In this document: positions 1 through 6,517 of the stretch, piece by piece
Position numbering within the stretch: the first letter of the stretch is position 1
Layout of the letters: each line of letters starts with the position of its first letter
From: Bacteroidales bacterium
GTDB lineage: Bacteria; Bacteroidota; Bacteroidia; Bacteroidales; Bacteroidaceae
Reading direction: 5' to 3'
Assembly (NCBI GenBank): GCA_004552195.1
Contig: SFPC01000026.1
Coordinates: 1 to 20,707, forward strand
DNA length: 20,707 nucleotides
Notes under the pieces: generated by a model
Databases searched by the model: none
Told to the model about the DNA's origin: nothing
What the model saw: the letters and a program-made list of their open reading frames with translations, nothing else
Translations under genes and position numbers: made by a program

Positions 1-1012
1 AACGTTCGTTTTTTTCGTTTTCCCATCGCTGCAAGTATCAAATTGTTCTCTTTTTCTATTTGGACAGCTTATCTACTTTTTCCTATTGCTCCCCAATCAT
101 CCGGTATTCATAGTTCGACTCTTTGAAAAATACTTCCGATGGAGGGATGCAGCCCGGTCGGTAGGAAGTATAAGGCAGGGCCCATGGAGTTTGTCAGCAG
201 TTCCTGTCGAGCCATGGGCCGAGTTCTGGCGCAGAAAAAATGTAAATCTCGTTCAAATCCTCCCCTCCTGAAAGAAAATCGGGCAATAGATAGTCATATT
301 TTGCCATCTATATAAGTCAAAAACGATGTTTATTAAACGATGTCCGTTCTATTTCATGCGGCTTTCTTTTTCGTGAAAAATACTCTTAAATTGTTGAAAC
401 TCAATGATAAAGTGCCTGCTTTAGCGCTTTGTGGCTGCGTCAGAAGTTCGCCGTCCAATCCTCATTCGTGTCGGCGCCAATCGTGCAAAAGACGACCTCG
501 TTTTCCGCCTGCCGATTTACACTTAGGATTTTTTTAGACTTTTCAATCGTAGATATACAAATCGATATTTTAGCCTTGAATACAACAAATATAAATTAGC
601 AGTAGAATTTCAAATTGAATATTTAGAAATAAAAAGTCGTTAGTTTTATGAATTTATATTTTGAATTTGTGATATAGTTTTCCGAATGAATACTTATACA
701 TCTTCGATTTTTGGTTGAAACTGCCTGAAAATCTTCATTTTTCGGCGATATTTTGGAGTCAAATCGTCGTTTAGCACAGGAATATGCTGTATATGCCCCA
801 TAAATAGGGTAAATACGTGAGAATAGTTCTCTTTTATCTCTAAAAGCCAGGAGATATGCCTCTTTTATTAAAGCGATTTACAGTTTGAAATCCGCTTCCT
901 AAGTTTACACTTGTATATATCTGTAAATCTAAAGCGCCAATGTAAATTTCGGGAGTTGCGATTTGTAAACTTGTAAAACGTAAAATGTAAATAGAAAATA
1001 CTTTGCAAATGT
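1..1012. other. AT-rich non-coding stretch
   Basis: I see no convincing gene here. The short open frames (for example 86-271 and 340-537) show no recognisable motif or initiation context. The stretch holds two adjacent hairpins at 131-220 and, towards its right end, a cluster of TGTAAA/TTTACA hexamers (877-1048). Base composition is much more AT-rich than in the gene-bearing parts of the window, especially from about 540 to 1020. It could be a large control region, decayed DNA or the edge of an integrated element; the sequence does not decide. Confidence 0.5.
131..220. other. Pair of adjacent hairpins, possible structured RNA
   Basis: Two inverted repeats lie side by side. TACTTCC (131-137) pairs with GGAAGTA (164-170), and GGCCCATGG (179-187) pairs with CCATGGGCC (212-220) around a 24-nt loop. 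Neither is followed by a T-run, so they do not look like simple terminators. I cannot assign the structure to a known RNA family, and the strand is uncertain because the pairing is symmetric. Confidence 0.3.
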
Positions 1013-1044
1013 ATTGTCAATAAGTTGCGAAAGCTTTACCTTTG
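1013..1044 (+). promoter_or_regulatory. Bacteroidota-type promoter
   Basis: ATTG (1013-1016, close to the -33 box TTTG) is separated by 20 nt from TACCTTTG (1037-1044), a full match to the -7 consensus TAnnTTTG. Transcription would begin near 1050, giving a very short leader for the small frame starting at 1067. It could also give a long leader for the XRE gene at 1435. Confidence 0.45.
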
Positions 1045-1066
1045 TAAACGCTTACGGGTTGCCCCA

Positions 1067-1243
1067 ATGGCGCCCCTTTTGGCGGGATCATCATCAGACG
1101 GCCTATATGAAGCTTGGATAAAAGCAGCAGTGGACGAAGTCGGATGGCGCTTGGAGGAACGCAGCGGTGGAGTGTTTTTTACCTCTAACGGCTGGGAAGC
1201 GATTTATCCCGCAGGCTGCGATGCGCTGTTTGTTGTGCCATGA
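1067..1243 (+). CDS. Possible small protein, 58 aa, unknown
   Basis: I do not recognise this frame. It begins with ATG about 16 nt after the predicted transcription start, which is the main reason to list it. The product would be small and slightly acidic, with a middle part (YEAWIKAAVDEVGWRLEE) that could form a helix and a C-terminal half rich in aromatic residues. There is no signal peptide, metal motif or repeat. The composition is more GC-rich than the upstream stretch and resembles the coding parts of the window. It may be a leader or chance frame rather than a gene. Confidence 0.3.
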   Translation: MAPLLAGSSSDGLYEAWIKAAVDEVGWRLEERSGGVFFTSNGWEAIYPAGCDALFVVP

Positions 1244-1434
1244 AAAATTGTTCGATTTTTCTATGTCATTCAAGTAGCTTTCTGACCTAAATGAATGCCG
1301 GTGCATTCAAATCTCTGGAAAATTCAGCCTCCAATTGGGGTACAGACGGCAACACCGCTTCCCCTAAACGCCCTGGCCGGTAGCCCTGAAGTCATGGCCG
1401 GCAAACCTGAAAATAGATTATACACCTTATATAT

Positions 1435-1965
1435 ATGAAAGAGAGAATACGAACCATCATGCAGCATGTACACATGTCGCAGCAGGACTTCGCGAACAGG
1501 TTGGGTATTTCCGCTGCTTCGCTCTCCAGCATTTTTACAGGAAGAACGAATCCCACCAACAATCATGTGATGGCGATTCATCATGCCTTCCCCGAAATCA
1601 ACGTCAACTGGTTGTTGTTTGGTGAGGGCGACATGATTGCGTCCAAAGTTCCGGAGGAGACAAACGATGAAGGTAAGTCCGGCGAACCATCAGCAGCTCC
1701 TGCATCCGGAAGTCCGGAGGCCATGCTGCCGTCGCAGCAATCCGGGTCGCTCTTTGACCAACCAGTGCCGGCAGCGAGCGCAGCAGTACATCCGGAGCCC
1801 TATGTCGCGTATGGGCAGCGGAGAGAAACCGGCACTTATCCCAAACGAGGAAACGAGCTGGTTGGAAGTGTGATAAATGTTGACAAAAGAACCCGAAAAA
1901 TCAAGGAAATTCGTGTGTTTTTCGACGATGGGACTTATGAATCGTTCGTTCCGTCGGGGAAATAG
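1435..1965 (+). CDS. XRE-type helix-turn-helix protein
   Basis: This is a cytoplasmic DNA-binding protein of 176 residues. The N-terminal part, about residues 1-65, reads as a lambda-repressor/Cro-type helix-turn-helix: the helix HMSQQDFANRLG is followed by the recognition segment ISAASLSSIFTGRTNPT and then by a conserved NVNWLLFGEGDM tail. A Ser/Ala/Pro/Gly-rich linker of roughly 85 residues follows. The last 25 residues (KIKEIRVFFDDGTYESFVP) look like a short beta-rich module. Proteins with this head-linker-tail plan are common in Bacteroidales, but their targets are mostly unknown. The gene ends 39 bp before rlmH and probably shares its transcript. I cannot say whether it regulates itself or its neighbours. 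Confidence 0.8.
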   Translation: MKERIRTIMQHVHMSQQDFANRLGISAASLSSIFTGRTNPTNNHVMAIHHAFPEINVNWLLFGEGDMIASKVPEETNDEGKSGEPSAAPASGSPEAMLPSQQSGSLFDQPVPAASAAVHPEPYVAYGQRRETGTYPKRGNELVGSVINVDKRTRKIKEIRVFFDDGTYESFVPSGK

Positions 1966-2004
1966 TCCGTGTTTTTCCCTATATTCGTCCCCAAAACGCA
2001 TGAT

Positions 2005-2478
2005 ATGAAGTTATTGTTATTGGTAGTAGGGCGTACTGTTGACAAACGTCTCGTGGAGCTTATTGACGAATACGCAGGGCGGCTGAAACATTACGTACCT
2101 TTTGAACTGGAAGTGATTCCTGAATTGAAGAACACCAAAGCGATGAGCCCGGAAGTGCAGAAACAGCGCGAGGGTGAACTGTTGCAGCGTCAAATCCGCG
2201 AGGGCGACTACGTGGTTTTGCTCGATGAAGGCGGTAAACAGTTCCGTTCGACAGAATTTGCCGGCTATTTGGAGAAAAAGCAGCAGCAGGCGGCTCGTCG
2301 GCTGGTATTTGTAGTGGGTGGTCCCTATGGTTTTTCTGCAGACGTCTATCGTATGGCCCAAGAGAAGATTTCTCTTTCCCTGATGACCTTTTCCCATCAA
2401 ATGATTCGCCTGTTGTTTGTAGAACAGTTGTATCGTGCCATGACCATATTGCGTGGCGAACCCTATCATCATGAATAA
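2005..2478 (+). CDS. rlmH: 23S rRNA pseudouridine-1915 N3-methyltransferase RlmH
   Basis: RlmH is a SPOUT-class enzyme that uses S-adenosylmethionine to methylate N3 of pseudouridine 1915 in helix 69 of 23S rRNA on the assembled ribosome. The product from this start is 157 residues, the usual family length. Visible landmarks are the N-terminal strand KLLLLVVGRT, the cofactor-loop motif VVGGPYGFS (103-111), and the conserved C-terminal block from FSHQMIRLLFVEQLYRA to the terminal PYHHE. An upstream in-frame start at 1969 would add 12 non-family residues, so the ATG at 2005 was chosen. The 3' end overlaps the next gene by 8 bp, which implies translational coupling. Confidence 0.95.
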   Translation: MKLLLLVVGRTVDKRLVELIDEYAGRLKHYVPFELEVIPELKNTKAMSPEVQKQREGELLQRQIREGDYVVLLDEGGKQFRSTEFAGYLEKKQQQAARRLVFVVGGPYGFSADVYRMAQEKISLSLMTFSHQMIRLLFVEQLYRAMTILRGEPYHHE

Positions 2479-3520
2479 TCGGTTGTACGTCACGTTTTGG
2501 CTGTTGTTGTGCTGTGTCAGTTTGAGCGGAATACATGCCCGTCAGTGGAATTTCCGCATCATGGAGTACAATGTGGAGAACCTTTTCGATACACTCCACG
2601 CATCGGGCAAACTTGACACCGATTTTACTCCCGAAGGTAGTCATCATTGGACTTCGGCGCGCTATTGGGCCAAGTTGGGGCGTTTGGCGCGTGTCATTGC
2701 CGCCGTTGGGGGTGCCACCCCTCCTGATTTGGTGGCTTTGGAAGAGGTGGAAAACGACAGCGTGCTGACCCATCTCACTCGTCGCACCCATTTGGCCATG
2801 TTGGGCTACGACTATGTCATCACTCGTTCGGCAGATGCGCGCGGCATCAACGTAGCCTTGTTGTACCAGCCCGCCCGTTTTCGTCCCGTGTCGGTCGACA
2901 CCTTTAGGGTAGTCCCTCTTCATTCCCGCTTGCCGGTTACGCGCGACGTGTTGCATGTAGCCGGCGAATTGCCTTTGGGCGATACACTTGACATCTTCGT
3001 ATGCCATTTGCCCAGTCGGCGTAACGGGCGACAAGCCGAGCAATACCGCAACCGCGTGTGTCGTTTGGTTCGTCAGAAAGCAGACAGTTTGTGTGCCGTT
3101 CGTCAAAAGCCTTCCATCGTGTTGACGGGCGATTTCAATGCCATGTATCCCGAAAAATGCTTCACTGACTGTTTGGGTGCATCTCTTCCCGATACCGCAG
3201 TCTCCGTGCGCCATCAGCTTTACTTGTTGTCCAATGCGTTGCAAGGCCGTCAAGGCATTGCCGGCACCTACAAGTATCGGGGCGAGTGGAACAGGCTTGA
3301 CCACATGTTGGTGAACGGCAGATTACTCTCTCCTTCCGCTTGGGAGGGCGGTTTGCGTTGTAGTCCGTCCGATTGTTGCATAGCAGATTTCGATTTCCTT
3401 TTGCGCGCCGATACTTCCGGGATGGGAGTTCAGCCGTTTTCCACCTTTCTCGGCACCTTTTACGCCGGAGGCTACAGCGACCATTTGCCGTTGGTTCTTA
3501 CCCTTCATTGGGCAGACTGA
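2471..3520 (+). CDS. Secreted endonuclease/exonuclease/phosphatase family protein
   Basis: This 349-residue protein has the fold of DNase I, ExoIII and inositol phosphatases. The first 23 residues form a signal peptide (hydrophobic FWLLLCCVSLSG, then HA before RQ), so it probably acts in the periplasm or outside the cell. The family residues are all in place: YNVENLFD (N34), ALEEVEN with the metal-binding Glu near 91-92, the TGDFNAM block (D221, N223), RLDHM (D277, H278) and the terminal SDHLP (D337, H338). The substrate could be DNA, RNA or a phosphoester and cannot be read from sequence. The ATG at 2471 overlaps the end of rlmH; the in-frame ATG at 2453 would place six extra residues before the signal peptide. 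Confidence 0.85.
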   Translation: MNNRLYVTFWLLLCCVSLSGIHARQWNFRIMEYNVENLFDTLHASGKLDTDFTPEGSHHWTSARYWAKLGRLARVIAAVGGATPPDLVALEEVENDSVLTHLTRRTHLAMLGYDYVITRSADARGINVALLYQPARFRPVSVDTFRVVPLHSRLPVTRDVLHVAGELPLGDTLDIFVCHLPSRRNGRQAEQYRNRVCRLVRQKADSLCAVRQKPSIVLTGDFNAMYPEKCFTDCLGASLPDTAVSVRHQLYLLSNALQGRQGIAGTYKYRGEWNRLDHMLVNGRLLSPSAWEGGLRCSPSDCCIADFDFLLRADTSGMGVQPFSTFLGTFYAGGYSDHLPLVLTLHWAD

Positions 3521-3644
3521 AGGTGCGTTCTTGCAAGTTGTTGGTCATATTGAAGTTTCAAATCTTCGTTTTAGAGATATTCAGATAGCAAATTGAACAT
3601 TTTTTGCCATGATTTTCATTCCAAAACTTCTAATAAAGCTTAAT

Positions 3645-3679
3645 TTTGTGGTATGACGTTGGTTTTCTTCTTACTTTTG
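3645..3679 (+). promoter_or_regulatory. Possible promoter of the sigma factor gene
   Basis: TACTTTTG (3672-3679) followed by C matches the -7 consensus TAnnTTTG. A TTTG lies at 3645-3648, 23 nt upstream, slightly further than the usual 19-21. The predicted leader would be about 130 nt. Confidence 0.4.
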
Positions 3680-3814
3680 CAGCTCTTTTAAATAGAATTG
3701 AGCCACAGAATAGGCAGATGCCATCAGGCAAACAGCACAAGCGGGAGAAAAAGCACCCATTCCCGTAGCCGTTGGCGCATCTGCATACAGAAAAGGGCAT
3801 TGATGTTTTAAACT

Positions 3815-4675
3815 ATGCGACAACTAAAAATCAACAAAAGCATTACCAACCGCTCCAGTGCGGCTTTGGACAAGTATTTGGTAGAAATTGGCCGCGAGGA
3901 GCTTATCTCCACCGATGAAGAGGTAGAGCTGGCCCAGCGCATCCATAAGGGCGACCAAGAAGCCTTGGACCGTCTGACGAGAGCCAATCTTCGTTTCGTT
4001 GTCAGCGTGGCCAAGCAATATCAGAACCAAGGTTTGGCCCTGAACGACCTTATTGATGAAGGCAATTTAGGGCTTATCAAGGCTGCACAGAAGTTTGATG
4101 AAACCCGTGGCTTCAAATTTATCTCCTACGCCGTATGGTGGATTCGCCAAAGCATTCTTCAGGCCATTTCCGAGCAGAGCCGCATTGTGCGTATGCCGCT
4201 CAATCAGGTAGGCTTCCAAAGCAAGCTTACCAAAGCCATCGTCAATTTTGAGCAAGAGTTTGAGCGTCGTCCCTCCGTGGGCGAGTTGGCAGAGTTGCTC
4301 GACACCGATGTGGTCAAGATACAGGAGGCGTTGGGTTCCAACGGCAAGAAAGTCAGTGTAGACGCACCTTTCCAAGACGATGACTCCAACTGTCTCATCG
4401 ACATCATGACCGACGACAACGCACCGGGCACCGACAACCAAATGGAAAAGGAATCTTTGGCCTCCGACCTCGAAGCAGCCCTCAGTGCCCTGTCCGACCG
4501 TGAGCGCCAGGTGTTGAAAATGCTTTTTGGTATCGGACGCAATGAAATGACTGCCGAAGAAGTGGCCAACACCCTCAGTCTTACCCGCGAGCGTGTGCGC
4601 CAAATCAAGGAGCGTGCCCTGCGTCGTCTGCGCGAGGCGGACAACATCAACATCCTCATGAAGTATCTGGGATAA
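3815..4675 (+). CDS. rpoD: Primary-type RNA polymerase sigma factor (RpoD/SigA family)
   Basis: This sigma-70 factor directs RNA polymerase to promoters. At 286 residues it has the short form typical of Bacteroidota, lacking region 1.1 and the long non-conserved insert of proteobacterial RpoD. Region 1.2 covers about 16-50, region 2 about 52-125 (NLRFVVSVAKQYQNQGL, DLIDEGNLGLIKA, FDETRGFKFISYAVWWIRQ), region 3 about 126-205, and region 4 about 215-275, where LTRERVRQIKERALRRLR is the -35-binding helix-turn-helix. The N-terminus MRQLKINKSITNRSSAALDKY is the form seen in phylum SigA proteins. Regions 3 and 4 differ at several places from the SigA sequences I remember, so it may be a second, group-2-like paralogue. 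It stands alone, followed by a strong terminator. Confidence 0.88.
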   Translation: MRQLKINKSITNRSSAALDKYLVEIGREELISTDEEVELAQRIHKGDQEALDRLTRANLRFVVSVAKQYQNQGLALNDLIDEGNLGLIKAAQKFDETRGFKFISYAVWWIRQSILQAISEQSRIVRMPLNQVGFQSKLTKAIVNFEQEFERRPSVGELAELLDTDVVKIQEALGSNGKKVSVDAPFQDDDSNCLIDIMTDDNAPGTDNQMEKESLASDLEAALSALSDRERQVLKMLFGIGRNEMTAEEVANTLSLTRERVRQIKERALRRLREADNINILMKYLG

Positions 4676-4696
4676 CGTTTCCCTTCTTCACATACC

Positions 4697-4747
4697 ATCC
4701 CAAACGGAAACGAGCCTGTTGCGCTCCTTTTCGTTTGGGATTTTTTT
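4697..4747 (+). terminator. Rho-independent terminator of the sigma factor gene
   Basis: ATCCCAAACG (4697-4706) pairs perfectly with CGTTTGGGAT (4732-4741). The inner part also pairs (GAGC with GCTC), and a run of T follows to 4747. It lies 21 bp after the stop codon. Confidence 0.9.
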
Positions 4748-4875
4748 GTCGGCATACGGATGCGGTCTATGGCCTCGCAGTGTACGCAGGCAGCATCCTT
4801 TGTCCCATGAATGAACGAGCCGGTGCAGAAAGGGCGGAAAAAGCCCCCAAATACCCCCTGTTTTATTGCCGAAAA

Positions 4876-5053
4876 AAAGTTTCAGACCTTCATATAAGAT
4901 GCGTTTATCGTTGAAAATCAGCAGACAAAGACATGAAGGTTTTGAACCATTGCGCGTTGTCGGCCGCCGTATCCTGATGAACGATGCTTTTTTCAAACAT
5001 TCAATCTGTTTTCTGCTGATTTTCAATGAAAAATGCTCTATTTCTGAAACTTT
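4876..5053. repeat. Nested inverted repeat, 178 bp
   Basis: The outer arms are AAAGTTTCAGA (4876-4886) and TCTGAAACTTT (5043-5053), 11 bp and perfect. Inside them TTGAAAATCAGCAGA (4911-4925) pairs with TCTGCTGATTTTCAA (5012-5026), 15 bp and perfect. The enclosed 86 bp carry no gene. It could be a MITE-like element or relic, or a large cruciform/RNA structure. Confidence 0.65.
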
Positions 5054-5199
5054 GAACCTTTTTTACTAAAGGAAGAATTACGTATATATATGGAGCGTTT
5101 CAGGAGGAGATAAAGTCATATAGGTGGGGAGAATAGCAGTTTGAGCAGATTGTCCAGCCAAGCAACACTGCCGGAACTATCCCCACGACAACTCTTTGG

Positions 5200-5283
5200 C
5201 AACTCGCCGACTTGGTTTCACAACTCGCCGACTTGGTTTGCCAACTCGGCGAGTAGAATTTTCAACTCGGCGACTTGTGAGCC
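5200..5283. repeat. Four 21-bp tandem repeats
   Basis: Four units begin at 5200, 5221, 5242 and 5263, each opening with CAACTCGCCGA or CAACTCGGCGA. Units 1 and 2 differ only in the last two bases; units 3 and 4 are more diverged. A partial unit (CAACTCTTTGG) precedes them from about 5189. The 21-bp period equals seven codons or two helical turns. I know of no function. Confidence 0.9.
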
Positions 5284-5458
5284 CCCTTTTGCTCCATGTT
5301 GAACGCGAGGTGTTCATAGCTGATGGGAAGCCGGCAGACAGCTGTTGGGCCAAGCCAAACGGTGCACCAACCGGCCGAGCACTGTCAGCAGCCTGCTTCC
5401 TATTTGCAGCTGAAAAACAAAAACGCGGTATAGCTATCTGCTTTTCAATAAAATCCAG

Positions 5459-5466
5459 TACATTTG
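5459..5466 (+). promoter_or_regulatory. Possible -7 box of the sialic acid operon
   Basis: TACATTTG matches TAnnTTTG and is followed by T. No clean TTTG lies at the expected distance; TCTG at 5437-5440 is the nearest candidate. Transcription from here would give a leader of about 85 nt before nanA. Confidence 0.35.
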
Positions 5467-5558
5467 TCCGGGATTCCCCACCTTCCTTCCATTCGTGTGT
5501 TTGGAAAGGGTGGAGAAGCCGTTTAACTCATGTTTCATATTCCTAAATCCCATCAAAA

Positions 5559-6473
5559 ATGGAAAAGATAATCGGGCTCATCGATGCCCCTTTCACCCCT
5601 TTTGACGCACAGGGGAATGTCAACCTTGCTCTCATTCCCGCCTACGCCCAGATGCTGGCCCGCAACGGTCTGAAAGGCGTTTTCATCAACGGCTCCTCCG
5701 GCGAGGGCTATATGCTTACGGAAGACGAACGGAAGCAGCTGGCTGAGGCCTGGGTGAAAGCCGCCCCCGAAGGTTTCAAGGTGATAGTGCATGTGGGCAG
5801 TACCTGCGTGCGCAGCAGCAACCGGCTGGCCCGCCACGCCGAGGAAATCGGTGCTTGGGGCATCGGTGCCATGGCCACCCCCTTCCCCCGCATAGGCCGT
5901 GTGGAAGAGCTCGTGAAGTATTGCGAGGAAATAGCCTGCGGCGCGCCTTCGCTCCCCTTCTATTATTACCACATTCCCGCCTTCAACAATGCCTACCTGT
6001 CCATGTACGACTTCCTCCAAGCCGTCGACGGACGCATCCCCAACTTTGCCGGCATCAAGTACACCTTCGAGAGCCTCTACGAGTACAACCGCTGCCGCCG
6101 TTACAAGAACGGCAAGTTCGATATGCTCCACGGCCAGGACGAAACCATCCTGCCCTGTCTGGCCATGGGAGGCGCGCAGGGAGGCATCGGCGGAACGACC
6201 AACTACAACGGACGTGCCCTGGTGGGTATCATCGAGGCATGGCAGGCCGGCGACTTGGAGAAAGCCCGCGAGCTGCAGAACTTCTCGCAGGATGTCATCG
6301 ACGTGATTTGCCATTTCCGGGGCAATATCGTGGGCGGCAAACGCATCATGAAGCTGATCGGGCTTGATCTGGGCCCCAACCGCACCCCTTTCCAGAACAT
6401 GACCGACGAAGAAGAAGCGCAAATGCGCCGCGAACTCGAAGCCATCCACTTCTTTGAGCGTTGCAACCGTTGA
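5559..6473 (+). CDS. nanA: N-acetylneuraminate lyase
   Basis: This class I aldolase splits N-acetylneuraminate into N-acetylmannosamine and pyruvate in the cytoplasm. The 304-residue protein has the DHDPS/NAL barrel signature. NGSSGEGYMLTEDER (44-58) holds the pyruvate carboxylate-binding GS(S/T)GE motif, Y137 in FYYYHIP is the catalytic tyrosine, and K167 in FAGIKYTF is the Schiff-base lysine. The family's lyase rather than dihydrodipicolinate synthase role is supported by the next genes, a sialic acid mutarotase-type transporter and an AGE epimerase. The start follows a spacer with no competing ATG, and the stop lies 44 bp before the next gene. Codons are visibly more GC-rich than in the rlmH-sigma region. 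Confidence 0.92.
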   Translation: MEKIIGLIDAPFTPFDAQGNVNLALIPAYAQMLARNGLKGVFINGSSGEGYMLTEDERKQLAEAWVKAAPEGFKVIVHVGSTCVRSSNRLARHAEEIGAWGIGAMATPFPRIGRVEELVKYCEEIACGAPSLPFYYYHIPAFNNAYLSMYDFLQAVDGRIPNFAGIKYTFESLYEYNRCRRYKNGKFDMLHGQDETILPCLAMGGAQGGIGGTTNYNGRALVGIIEAWQAGDLEKARELQNFSQDVIDVICHFRGNIVGGKRIMKLIGLDLGPNRTPFQNMTDEEEAQMRRELEAIHFFERCNR

Positions 6474-6517
6474 GGCTTCCCTCTTCTTCCTTACAATGAA
6501 CTTTTAATCTCGATTGC

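Larger units (their letters stand above)
4748..5558. other. Non-coding interval between sigma factor and nan operon
   Basis: I see no supported gene. The interval contains a nested inverted repeat (4876-5053), a four-copy 21-bp tandem repeat (5200-5283) and a possible promoter for the sialic acid operon (about 5459). An open frame at 5196-5546 runs through the tandem repeat and is explained by it. Confidence 0.6.

Noticed and set aside
141..268. Possible tRNA-Ser-like gene
   Set aside because: The acceptor strands pair only partly and the T-stem bases before TTCAAAT do not pair with those after it; no anticodon arm is found.
2060..3304. 414-codon open frame on the minus strand
   Set aside because: It lies entirely under rlmH and the endonuclease/phosphatase gene, both with intact family motifs on the plus strand. 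Its own product has no motif and a His/Gln/Arg-rich composition typical of antisense frames.
5196..5546. 116-codon frame starting with repeated TRRLGF-like heptapeptides
   Set aside because: The heptapeptides come from the 21-bp tandem repeat; the rest has no motif, and there is no start context.
4748..5558. CRISPR array from the regularly repeated 21-mers
   Set aside because: The units are contiguous with no unique spacers, and there is no cas gene nearby.
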